From positions 79,533 to 143,532 of the forward strand of contig NZ_WOCA01000008.1 in NCBI RefSeq assembly GCF_009728145.1: a stretch of DNA of 64,000 nucleotides, written 5' to 3'. Numbering within the stretch: position 1 is the stretch's first letter; every line of letters starts with the position of its first letter. Below the pieces are notes generated by a model. The model did no database searches, was not told where the DNA came from, and saw only the letters and a list, made by a program, of their open reading frames with translations. Position numbers and translations under genes: made by a program. Shown piece by piece: positions 8,076 to 16,210 of this stretch. Source of the stretch: Ornithinibacillus caprae. GTDB taxonomy: Bacteria > Bacillota > Bacilli > Bacillales > Amphibacillaceae.

Positions 8076-9128
8076 ATGAAGGAAAACATTCGTTTAAATG
8101 TAGCTTTGTTAAAGAGACGTGTTCCAAACCTTACGATCGCAGCAAAGTCAGTAGGATTACGACCAGCAACAGTATCTAACCTCACAACAGGGAAAATATC
8201 AATCGCAAAATCTGAGGTTAAAACGCTAGTTGCCCTAGCAACTATTGCTGATTGTACACTTGATGAATTAATCATCAGGGAAAATGATACGGAAAAAATT
8301 GAAACCGGTATCAAAGTATTGGACTTGTTTGCACCTCTAGTACGTGGGGGCACCGCTGGGTTAGTTGCTAGACCTGGAATGGGACAATTAGTACTTATGG
8401 CAGAGATCTTCCATCGATTGAAAAAACTCCATTTTACAACTTTATTTCTTATGCCTAGTGAAGAGATAGCAGGTGTAAATGATGTCATTGAGCAAGTCGA
8501 TTATAGCAGCTCTTACCCAGATGATATTTACAACCGAGTTCAAGAAATGAACGAGGAATCAAATATCGTTATTGGGGTAGATCGTACAATGGTAGTTACT
8601 GGTGATCTTTTTGATTTTCAAGAAAAACTACAAGAGGCTACAGTACGACCGGTCACAATTGTGTTAGTTGATACATTAGGGGAGGTAGTTGATGAAGATT
8701 TACCGTATGGTCCTTTGGAAACGTTTTGGCGATTTGATATGGATTTAGCGACCAGAAAGATGTTTCCAGCGGTAGATCCAGTTGTTTCAACCTCCTCTAT
8801 TCTAGAAGGTGCGTATTTAGATTCACCCCATTTTTCCATCCAACAACGTGCTAGAAAACTATTACGTCGATATAAGGAATTAACATTTATCGTTGATCAA
8901 TGGGGAATAGAAAAATTATCTGAATCTGATTTATTGGTTTATCGCCGAGGACAACGATTAGAAGCTTTTCTTACTCAACCATTTTATGTCGCAGAACCAG
9001 TGGCAAAGAAAAAAGGGGAGTGGGTAAGCCTTCAGGATACGATTGAGCAGGTACGTAAAGTGTTAGATGGTGTCGTTGATCATAAAGATGTTGAAGATCT
9101 ATTGTATGTAGGTGGTTTGGATGGCTAA
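8076..9128 (+). CDS. HTH protein fused to an F1-ATPase beta-subunit-like domain
   Basis: A 350-residue protein of unusual build. Residues about 1-70 look like an Xre-type helix-turn-helix (LTIAAKSVGLRPATVSNLTT). From about residue 75 it aligns by eye with ATP synthase beta: ETGIKVLDLFAPLVRGG, then LATRKMFPAVDPVVSTSS, LLRRYKELTFIVDQWGIEKL, QRLEAFLTQPFYVAEPV and WVSLQDTIEQVRKVLDG. The N-terminal beta barrel of F1-beta is absent. The Walker A loop is degenerate: ARPGMGQL stands where GGAGVGKT is expected, with Gln for the catalytic-site Lys. Walker-B-like IVLVDT and a DELSEED-like EKLSESD are visible. It overlaps the amidase gene by 8 bases. I infer a nucleotide- or ligand-sensing regulator, not an ATPase. 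Confidence 0.75.
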   Translation: MKENIRLNVALLKRRVPNLTIAAKSVGLRPATVSNLTTGKISIAKSEVKTLVALATIADCTLDELIIRENDTEKIETGIKVLDLFAPLVRGGTAGLVARPGMGQLVLMAEIFHRLKKLHFTTLFLMPSEEIAGVNDVIEQVDYSSSYPDDIYNRVQEMNEESNIVIGVDRTMVVTGDLFDFQEKLQEATVRPVTIVLVDTLGEVVDEDLPYGPLETFWRFDMDLATRKMFPAVDPVVSTSSILEGAYLDSPHFSIQQRARKLLRRYKELTFIVDQWGIEKLSESDLLVYRRGQRLEAFLTQPFYVAEPVAKKKGEWVSLQDTIEQVRKVLDGVVDHKDVEDLLYVGGLDG

Positions 9129-10077
9129 CGTGTACCATGTATCTCCATCAAGAGAGACCCTACATGGATTTTTTAGTAGAGAGCTAGAACCAGTTTTAGA
9201 GATTCAACCAGGAGATACTGTTGTTTTTAAAACACTTGATTCAGCATGGGGGCTAGAGAAACGATCCAGTGCTGGTAGTCCGAGAAAGAAATTTTCGGAT
9301 ATCGCTACACATCGTCAAAGTAAAACCTTTGGCCATTCGTTAGTTGGTCCTATATTTATAGAAGGGGCAATGCCGAACCAAACGTTAGAAATTAAGATAA
9401 ATGAAATCATTCCTGGAACATGGGGATGGGCTTCTGCTGGAGGTTTTAAAAGCTATTGGAATGAAAAAATGGGTATGGTAGATGAAAAAGAGGTAACTTT
9501 AGACTTTGAACTTGATCATAGTAAGATGATTGGCCGTAGTCAGTTTGGAAGTTTTGATTATTCGGTCAAGCTGAATCCATTTATGGGGATTATGGGAATG
9601 CCACCGGCGGAATATGGGCAACACACGACGATTACACCAAGACGGTGGGGTGGAAATATAGATTGTAAAGAATTACAGGCGGGAAGTACTCTCTACCTAC
9701 CCGTTCCAGTTGAAGGCGGCCTGTTTTCGGTTGGAGATGGTCATGCTGCACAAGGGGATGGTGAGGTTAGTGGACCAGCGTTAGAGTGTCCGATGGAGAG
9801 AGTCAGTTTAACATTTAACGTACTAAATGATATGCCTATAAATATGCCTCGAGCTAAAACGAAAGACGGTTGGATAACGATGGGATTTCATGAAAACCTT
9901 GAAGAAGCTATGTGGTTAGCATTAAGCGAAATGTTAGATTTGATGTCAACCAACTATCAAATTTCACGGACAGAAGCTTATGCATTTGCATCCCTTGTTG
10001 TCGATCTACATATTACCCAAGTTGTTAATCATGTTAAAGGAGTTCATGCTTTTCTATCTTTTGATGCATTACGTTAA
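9121..10077 (+). CDS. acetamidase/formamidase family amidohydrolase
   Basis: FmdA/AmdA family enzyme (318 residues), which hydrolyses short amides such as formamide or acetamide to ammonia and the acid. Visible blocks: LEIQPGDTVVFKTLDSAWG, HSLVGPIFIEGAMPNQTLEI, GGNIDCKELQAGSTLYLPV, and GLFSVGDGHAAQGDGEVSG. ATG 9121 is preceded by AGGTGG and overlaps the stop of the HTH/AtpD-like gene (ATGGCTAA), so the two are translationally coupled. That coupling suggests the upstream protein regulates or senses amide or nitrogen supply. Exact substrate is not readable from sequence. Confidence 0.9.
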   Translation: MANVYHVSPSRETLHGFFSRELEPVLEIQPGDTVVFKTLDSAWGLEKRSSAGSPRKKFSDIATHRQSKTFGHSLVGPIFIEGAMPNQTLEIKINEIIPGTWGWASAGGFKSYWNEKMGMVDEKEVTLDFELDHSKMIGRSQFGSFDYSVKLNPFMGIMGMPPAEYGQHTTITPRRWGGNIDCKELQAGSTLYLPVPVEGGLFSVGDGHAAQGDGEVSGPALECPMERVSLTFNVLNDMPINMPRAKTKDGWITMGFHENLEEAMWLALSEMLDLMSTNYQISRTEAYAFASLVVDLHITQVVNHVKGVHAFLSFDALR

Positions 10078-10103
10078 TTCACATTTGGAGAGGGGATTGT
10101 ATA

Positions 10104-10845
10104 ATGAGTAACATTGAAAAGGGTTTTGTAGCTGTAAATGGAGGTAACATATATTTTGAAGTGGCAGGGGAAGGTGAAGCGATTTTATTTTTACATGGGC
10201 TTTTTTTAGATTCTCGATTGTGGGAGGATCAATTTCACGAATTCGCTAAAACCCATAAAGTTATTCGCCTTGACCTCCGTGGCTTTGGCCAAACAGAGAT
10301 TACTGAGGAACCGTTTACTAACTATGAGGATTTAAAAGGTGTATTGGATTATCTAAATATAGATAATGTGCATGTAGTTGGGCTTTCATTCGGTTCATTA
10401 CTTGCTCTAGAATTAGCTATCGTCTATCCCAACCTTGTTGATAGCTTAAAAAATCTTTTTCTCCATATATTATTAAAGTTTTTGCCTGAACCTCCCCTAG
10501 TCTCTCTTGAGTATTTCCAAGAAAGATCGGCTTCCTGTTTATTGCTGGCTTTTGAAAGTTTTCTTTTAGCATGGATTGATATAATCTTTCATTTTGCTTG
10601 GAAACTTCAACCTCAGAGCTTCCTCCAAATAACCACATATCCGTTTGTAACTGTAGGATTATACAACTGGCGTAGAATTTCTACATTCCAACATAAACCA
10701 TAGTGAAAAAGATTCCTTTAAACACTCTGCCCACATGATCAACCTAAGCGAACCAGACTTATTTAACAATAGATTACGAAACTTCTTAGTGGGGTCAGGT
10801 CCCTTGTCCCACAGAGAAAATGAAGAAAATTCCTTGTCTAAATAG
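10104..10845 (+). pseudogene. alpha/beta hydrolase gene broken by an internal inversion
   Basis: Forward from ATG 10104 the frame gives a normal hydrolase N-terminal half: AILFLHGLFLDSRLWEDQF, RLDLRGFGQTEI and the nucleophile elbow VVGLSFGSLLALELAIVYPN. After about 10450 homology stops, but the reverse strand of 10452-10690 reads LQLQTDMWLFGG, then NRKPIFLGNTQERLGEVQAK and TLIIYGEKDF, the middle of the same family. Forward homology returns at 10705 with EKDSFKHSAHMINLSEPDLF to a stop at 10843. The flipped block is bounded by a 10-bp inverted repeat, AATCTTTTTC (10452) and GAAAAAGATT (10705). Flipping it back repairs the right junction in frame but not the left, so other deletions exist too. 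Confidence 0.85.
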
Positions 10846-10936
10846 GGTTTTGCTGGAAAATAAAAAGGGGACAGTGAACCTGTCCCTAAGTTGCACGGAA
10901 TTGAAAATGGGACAGTGTACCTGTCCCCATTGTCCC
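10791..10936. repeat. cluster of three dispersed GGGACAG/GGGTCAG elements
   Basis: Copies at 10791-10810 (GGGGTCAGGTCCCTTGTCCC), 10867-10886 (GGGGACAGTGAACCTGTCCC) and 10909-10936. The latter two form 7-bp GGGACAG/CTGTCCC hairpins. They fill the gap between the broken hydrolase and the converging atoE gene and may act as a bidirectional terminator. Confidence 0.8.
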
Positions 10937-10938
10937 AT

Positions 10939-12273
10939 TTAGAAGAATAATAGTCCAATAGATATTGGGATGAAGCTGTAGATTAGTATTATGACGCAGA
11001 ATCCCATGATATCTTTTACTTTTAATCCTGCTATTGCTAGTAGTGGTAATGCCCAGAATGGTTGGATCATATTTGTCCACGCATCTCCCCAGGCAACTGC
11101 CATAGCTGTTTTTGCTGTATCTACGCCAAGATCCATTGCAGCTGGAATCATAATTGGCCCTTGGATTGCCCATTGTCCTCCACCAGAAGGAACGAAGAAG
11201 TTTACAATTCCTGCACTGATAAAGCTGAATAAAGGAAGTGTGAATTCCGTTGAGATATTCACAAACCACATTGACATTTGCTCCGATAATCCTGATGTCA
11301 CCATCATACCCATAATCCCTGCATAGAACGGAAATTGAATAATTATTCCACCCGCATTTTTTACTGCATCCGTTACACTATTTAAGAAGCGGCGCGGTGT
11401 ACGGTGAAAAATGATACCTAAGAATAGAAAGATAAAGTTAACGATATTAATATTTAGATCTAATCCATTCTGTATGAAATGGTAGATAATAAACACAAGA
11501 CCTAATACCCCGATAATTAAAGAGATAATCTGACTGTTTTCCAAACGCTCTGCAGGAGTCATTTCTTCCTTAGGTGCTTCTGTTGGTACCTCAATTTGGG
11601 TTGCCTGCAAGTCTAGTAGCTCAGGATCGATTTTACCTAATCCTTGCGTAGACTTCATTACTAAACGGTTTAATAGTGGTAGTGTAATTAGAAGCGTCCC
11701 TACAATAAATAGGTTAAAACTACTTAACAATGTTTCGGTAACAGGGATAACACCAACGAGATCAGCTAGAAAGTGATCTTCTGTTGCAATGGTTAAAGGA
11801 ACAGATCCTGATAATCCACCATGCCAAAGCAAGAATGCACTATACGCACTTGCCATAAGTAGACGGTAATCTACCGATGGAACTCTTTTCGCAACATGAA
11901 TGGCAAGTAGTGCACCAACAACTAGCCCAAAACCATAGTTAATTAAGTTTGCAATTCCCGCAACAAATGTTACCAAGATAATAGCTTGTCCAGGCGAGTT
12001 AGCTAGATTACTAATTTTCCCCAGCATTTTTTTAACAATAGGGCTGTTTGCTAAAATGTAACCAGTCACCACGACTAAGGACATTTGCATGGCAAAGGCT
12101 AATAGATCCCAAAAACCTCCACCCCAATATTCCACCATCTGCACAGCAGAACTATCGGTAAAAAATACACCTAATAAAAATACAACAAAGGTTAAAATGA
12201 TAGCAAATAAAAATGCATCAGGTAAGTACCTTCGCACCATGCGGTCAAAAAAAGCAGTAATTGAACCGAACAT
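10939..12273 (-). CDS. atoE: AtoE-type short-chain fatty acid transporter
   Basis: A 444-residue polytopic membrane protein of the short-chain fatty acid (acetoacetate/butyrate) transporter family. Recognisable blocks: FFDRMVRRYLPDAFLFAIIL at the start, VVTGYILANSPIV, LINYGFGLVVGALLAIHVAK, AYSAFLLWHGGLSGSVPLTI, and FFVPSGGGQWAIQGPIMIPA near residue 375. I use ATG 12273, preceded by AAAGGAGG on the minus strand; the frame upstream to 12462 is only part of a dispersed repeat. It stands alone, pointing away from the serine hydrolase gene. Confidence 0.9.
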   Translation of the reverse strand: MFGSITAFFDRMVRRYLPDAFLFAIILTFVVFLLGVFFTDSSAVQMVEYWGGGFWDLLAFAMQMSLVVVTGYILANSPIVKKMLGKISNLANSPGQAIILVTFVAGIANLINYGFGLVVGALLAIHVAKRVPSVDYRLLMASAYSAFLLWHGGLSGSVPLTIATEDHFLADLVGVIPVTETLLSSFNLFIVGTLLITLPLLNRLVMKSTQGLGKIDPELLDLQATQIEVPTEAPKEEMTPAERLENSQIISLIIGVLGLVFIIYHFIQNGLDLNINIVNFIFLFLGIIFHRTPRRFLNSVTDAVKNAGGIIIQFPFYAGIMGMMVTSGLSEQMSMWFVNISTEFTLPLFSFISAGIVNFFVPSGGGQWAIQGPIMIPAAMDLGVDTAKTAMAVAWGDAWTNMIQPFWALPLLAIAGLKVKDIMGFCVIILIYSFIPISIGLLFF

Positions 12274-12420
12274 AGAATAACCTCCTTTTAATATGATAGA
12301 ATTACTACATTTTATTCTTAACATTCGCAATTGCCCGACATATTGTATGTGGTTTTTAGACGCACATGGAACCATTTTATCTTGTATTGGGAATCGGTTC
12401 AATTGAGAAGCTGATTTTTT

Positions 12421-12510
12421 GGCAGATAGGAGTATAAATTTTTCCATCCTGCATAGTTGCAACTAAGGCATTCACCATAAAGGCTTGGAAAATGCCAAGT
12501 TTTCTAATGT
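12421..12510 (-). repeat. ~90-bp dispersed repeat, copy A
   Basis: On the minus strand this reads AGAAAACTTGGCATTTTCC, then GGTGAATGCCTTAGTTGCA, and ends near CCTATCTGCC. A second copy at 60028-60117 matches over about 90 bp with few differences. CTTGG/CCAAG and GGCATT/AATGCC form internal inverted pairs. The remaining gap to 12795 shows no gene; a few GTG-rich tracts around 12530-12600 are unexplained. Confidence 0.8.
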
Positions 12511-12795
12511 GGGTTATTTTGAGGGTGGGTTGTGGAGCGCTGAACTGGAGGGTGTTGGATTCGCGATGGTAGTGTGAACGAAGAGGTAATGAGCAGGACT
12601 AAGTGGAATGGTCACGTTTATCAGCAAATTACTCCTCAACGAGAATATTAAAATATCATCCATTTCAAGTTTCCCTACTAAAGAAACAAAATTAACTTTA
12701 CGAGTGCATTACAGAATAAATGATAATTGAATATATCACGACTTCACCGAATAGTAGTTAAGAAAGTGACTCATTAAAAGTGAAGGGTGTTTATT

Positions 12796-13875
12796 ATGAT
12801 CGTAAAAGAGAAAATTCACCTACTAGAAAGTCAGTTCCGCAAAATGGTTCAAAAAGATAATAATGTACATAATGCCTACTTACTGGTTCATTCAGATCGG
12901 AAGGGCATTCATGTGAATTTGGCAGAGGGTATTACAGGTGAGATGAAGGCTACTGCCAACCAACCCTATTATGTGGCTAGTGTAGGGAAGATGTTTACGG
13001 CTGTTGTTGTTGCTAAGTTAGTAGAGGAAGGAAATCTGTCCTATGAGGATTTTATTGCAAGGTATTTAGATGAAGATATGGTACAAGCGTTGCATGTATA
13101 TGAAGGAACGGATTATACGTATGACATTAAAGTGAAGCATTTATTGAATCATACAGCAGGGATCCATGACTTCTTTGAGGATAAACCAAAAGAGGGAAAA
13201 CCTATTGTTGATTTGCTTCTAGAAGAACCAGATAGATATTGGACACCTCGAGATGCTATCCAATGGTCAAAGGAGAATCTTACATCACATTTTCCACCCG
13301 GTGAAGGGTTTCATTATTCGGATACAGGTTATCACTTGCTTGGATTAGTAATTGAGCAGGTGACAGGTGAGCCGTTTCAGGAAGTATTGAAACAATATAT
13401 TTTTCAACCACTTGGTATGAAAAATTCGTATTTACTGCATTATTCCACTCCAATTCAAGAAAGTAATTATCCAATGGCGGATGTATTTATTAATGATAAT
13501 AAAGCTACCAATTATCGGTGTTTGAGTATCGACTATGCTGGTGGTGGGGTTGTAGCTTCATCTAAGGAATTATTGAGGTTTATGAAGGCAGTAGTGAATC
13601 ATGAGATTCTTTCAAAGGAGGCATTGGAGCGTATGCATGATTGGGCGAAGTTCGCTCCAGGGATCGACTATGGATATGGAATTATGAAATTTAAGTCAAC
13701 ACCACTTGTACTTCCGAAGAGATATAATATGTGGGGGAATGCTGGTATTACGGGCACGTTCATGTTTTATCATCCAGAATTAGAGACTTATTTTGTTGGG
13801 AGTTTGAATAATTATTTAGATCATCGGAAAGGAATTAAGATGGTGTTTAAGATGGTGGATGCGCTGATGAAGTAG
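12796..13875 (+). CDS. serine hydrolase, class C beta-lactamase/DD-peptidase fold
   Basis: A 359-residue beta-lactamase-fold hydrolase. The S-x-x-K serine is in VASVGKMFTAVVV, the tyrosine motif is YSDTGYHLLG, and GNAGITGTFMFYHPE takes the KTG position. ATG 12796 has GAAGGG eight bases upstream. There is no evident signal peptide or lipobox, so an intracellular or non-classical peptidase/esterase is likely. It is monocistronic between atoE and the Uma2 gene. Members of this fold range from esterases to D-aminopeptidases, so substrate is left open. Confidence 0.82.
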   Translation: MIVKEKIHLLESQFRKMVQKDNNVHNAYLLVHSDRKGIHVNLAEGITGEMKATANQPYYVASVGKMFTAVVVAKLVEEGNLSYEDFIARYLDEDMVQALHVYEGTDYTYDIKVKHLLNHTAGIHDFFEDKPKEGKPIVDLLLEEPDRYWTPRDAIQWSKENLTSHFPPGEGFHYSDTGYHLLGLVIEQVTGEPFQEVLKQYIFQPLGMKNSYLLHYSTPIQESNYPMADVFINDNKATNYRCLSIDYAGGGVVASSKELLRFMKAVVNHEILSKEALERMHDWAKFAPGIDYGYGIMKFKSTPLVLPKRYNMWGNAGITGTFMFYHPELETYFVGSLNNYLDHRKGIKMVFKMVDALMK

Positions 13876-13998
13876 TCACAATGAACCTCAATTGGTTGAA
13901 TAGTTTTTTAGCCCTCTGATACACGAAGGAAACAGAATTATCAGTATTCCTGATATCGTGTTATAATAATACAAATAAATTCCAGGGGGTAAATTTTT

Positions 13999-14559
13999 AT
14001 GAGTTTACCACAAGAAAGAAAAGTTAGTCTTGAAGAATTTTATACGATGAGAGAAGATACCAATCAGTTATTAGAATACGTAGACGGTGTGATTTTAACG
14101 TCTCCGTCACCATCAACAAAGCATCAAAGAATATCAGGAAAGTTACAAGCAAAATTATTCAATTTCCTAGAATATAGTGATTGTGAGGTATTTGCTGCTC
14201 CATATGATATTCAGCTATATCGTGATGATTTGGATGATGTAAAGATATTTATCCCTGATTTGTCTGTAATTTGTGATAAAAGTGGGTTAGTTGAAAATAA
14301 ATATGTAGGTGTCCCAAAACTAATCATCGAGATTTTAAGTCCATCCAATCAGTCCCATGACTTAGTTGTAAAAATGGAAGCCTATATGAAATACGGTGTT
14401 GAGGAATATTGGATCATTAATCCGATGTTAAATGTCATTCAAATATATACCTTGAATGATGATCATTTGTATGAGCAAACGGAAGTTATGAAGGAAACAG
14501 GAATGATCAAATCAGAAGTTTTAGCTGGATTTGAAGTACGGTTAGAAGAGGTGTTTTAA
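13999..14559 (+). CDS. Uma2-family (DUF820) putative restriction-like endonuclease
   Basis: A 186-residue Uma2 protein with the PD-(D/E)XK-like core: FIPDLSVICDK, then PKLIIEILSPSN, and later KMEAYMKYGVEEYWIINP. N-terminal LEEFYTMREDTNQLLEYVDG is typical. A strong CCAGGGGGTAA-type ribosome site precedes ATG 13999. Uma2 proteins are abundant in cyanobacteria and scattered in Bacillaceae; no biological role is established. Monocistronic with its own terminator. Confidence 0.88.
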   Translation: MSLPQERKVSLEEFYTMREDTNQLLEYVDGVILTSPSPSTKHQRISGKLQAKLFNFLEYSDCEVFAAPYDIQLYRDDLDDVKIFIPDLSVICDKSGLVENKYVGVPKLIIEILSPSNQSHDLVVKMEAYMKYGVEEYWIINPMLNVIQIYTLNDDHLYEQTEVMKETGMIKSEVLAGFEVRLEEVF

Positions 14560-14583
14560 AAGGGGAAAAGCTCCCCTTTTTTT
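14558..14583 (+). terminator. intrinsic terminator of the Uma2 gene
   Basis: AAAAGGGGA pairs with TCCCCTTTT across AAAGC, and T residues continue. The stem begins at the stop codon. Confidence 0.85.
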
Positions 14584-15221
14584 AATGATTGTATCCAGTA
14601 TAAAGAGTAACGAAGATAATTCAGCTTCAAATGGTTTATTGAGCAACTCGTTAAACGTTTTTCCAATGAAAATATGACTCAAAAGTTAAAGATTAATGTT
14701 AAAAATGGAATCTATATAGCTAAGAAAGAAATAACATCTTATCTTCTACAGCTATCAGTCGTTAGGATATGTAACAGAGGAACCAGGGTCAAATAGAAAA
14801 GAAAGTATAGAACAAATAAGGTTGTTTTAAAGTTTCTTCCAATAGTATTCGATTAATAAATATAAAGAAGCCGCTTATCCAGTGAATCGGATAAGCGGTT
14901 AGTTCTTTGGGATAGAGGGTCAGGAACCTTGTCCCATCCCAACAGTATTCGGACTGTGAATCTTCGTCCCTCTCTTCACGTGCGAGAGTGGTACTAATGT
15001 TGCAGGAAATTCGCGTACATAACTAGAAGTCCTTCTTATATCAGTGAAAATTAAAAAGCAATGAAGATATACAAGCAAAAATTAATATATTACTTGTGTG
15101 AAACAGTAATTTTAGTGGCAAGGCTTGCTATAATACAACTTTTTATTCGCTTGTTGGTAATATGAGAACATGATAAACTAAAACATAATATTCATTCACT
15201 TCAATATAGGGAGGGAATCGG
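14584..15221. other. non-coding stretch with a hairpin, a dispersed element and possible gene debris
   Basis: At 14630-14800 one frame gives fragments such as KWFIEQLVKRFSNENM and another GYVTEEPGSNRK, which could be a decayed gene, but stops and shifts prevent identification. CCGCTTATCC/GGATAAGCGG at 14875-14902 forms a 10-bp hairpin. A GAGGGTCAGG...GTCCC element lies at 14917-14935. No intact ORF is supported. Confidence 0.45.
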
Positions 15222-15557
15222 ATGAGCGAATTTACGATGAAAGATATGTACCAGATAATGAAAGAAATTTCTATAAATGTTAAACAGCTTGATGAAAAGG
15301 TGAACAAAATTGATGGTAAAGTTAATAAGCTAGATGAAAAAGTTAATAAGCTAGATGAAAAAGTAAATAAGTTAGATGAAAAAATTGATACGGTAAAGAT
15401 TGAATTGAAACAGGATATTCATGAACTAAGAGAAGAAACAAAAGACATTAAAAAAGATACGCGTAGAATTGATCAAAAGATTAACATTTTTAGCGAAGAC
15501 CTTGGTAATGCAAGGGCCGATGTGGCACTTTTACAAAAAGAAGTGAAACTAAAATAG
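15222..15557 (+). CDS. small coiled-coil protein with heptad DNA-level repeats
   Basis: An unrecognised 111-residue protein predicted to be one long coiled coil. Residues about 25-60 contain KVNKLDE repeated three times, encoded by three nearly identical 21-bp DNA units (15318-15380), so heptads were amplified by slippage. Many Lys, Glu and Asp; no membrane segment and no cysteine. AGGGAGGG lies upstream of ATG 15222. Similar short coiled-coil hypothetical proteins are common near Uma2-type genes, but no function is known. Confidence 0.65.
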   Translation: MSEFTMKDMYQIMKEISINVKQLDEKVNKIDGKVNKLDEKVNKLDEKVNKLDEKIDTVKIELKQDIHELREETKDIKKDTRRIDQKINIFSEDLGNARADVALLQKEVKLK

Positions 15558-16096
15558 TAATGAAACCTTTAAGCATGCAAAAGCAGGCTTATTTTTTTTG
15601 GACGATTTATAGGAAACAAGGATTTAGATGCTGAACTATTACTTTCATTTACTTTCATTCTGAATGTACAAATCATTTTAACCGTTATATTTGCAATCTA
15701 CTTCGGTAAAATTTGCATTATTTGGTAGATTCCCTTATTGACTTGGTACACTTCCATTTATTCGTCAAAGGGACGGGGAATAGGAATTAGCCACTGAAGA
15801 TTAAATTGACTAATTTATAGTCGCAAGATATAGATGGAAATATTACAGTTTGCTACCAGAAATAGTGGAAGTATACCTGAGTTTTATACAACAGTGGACT
15901 ATTTCAGTGGTCTCGGACAAGAAACTCTTCACAATTTTGACAATATGGGACACCTTTCCTGCCCCCCCGTCCCGCACCCGATCCTCCGTCCCTGTCACTA
16001 ATTCCAATACATACTCATATTCTTCCCACCCCGCTCATATGCCTAACATATAGGACAGGAATTAAGTCCTGTATTAAACCAATAGGAGGAGTTTGT
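15558..16096. other. non-coding gap
   Basis: An imperfect hairpin AAGCATGC/GCAGGCTT with T-run at about 15571-15600 probably ends the coiled-coil gene. A C-rich tract at 15945-16005 (CCGTCCC, CCTCCGTCCC) may be a degenerate dispersed GTCCC element. An open frame at 15850-16053 has no ribosome site or recognisable content. Nothing else seen. Confidence 0.45.
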
Positions 16097-16210
16097 ATGG
16101 AGTATGCCTTAACAGGCTGGACATGGTTTTGGTTCTTTATTCCGATGCCACTGCTTGTGGTATGGGCGGCTATTACATTTTTCACAGAGAGGAGGAATGA
16201 TGAAGAATGA
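16097..16210 (+). CDS. 37-residue single-pass membrane protein paired with PutP
   Basis: A short gene with AATAGGAGGAG upstream of ATG 16097. The product begins MEYALTGWTWFWFFIPMPLL and continues VVWAAITFFTERRNDEE, with one hydrophobic segment and a charged C terminus. Its stop overlaps the symporter start as ATGA at 16207, so translation is coupled. Small membrane partners upstream of sodium-solute symporters are known in other bacteria (for example YhdT with PanF). A role as accessory subunit is inferred from position and overlap. Confidence 0.75.
   Translation: MEYALTGWTWFWFFIPMPLLVVWAAITFFTERRNDEE

Noticed and set aside
10417..10638. Independent minus-strand gene of 73 residues
   Set aside because: It is the inverted middle of the broken hydrolase and not a separate gene.
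12273..12462. 63-residue N-terminal extension of AtoE
   Set aside because: Encoded by leader and dispersed repeat; ATG 12273 has AAAGGAGG.
15850..16053. 67-residue ORF
   Set aside because: No ribosome site, no recognisable content, spans a C-rich degenerate element.
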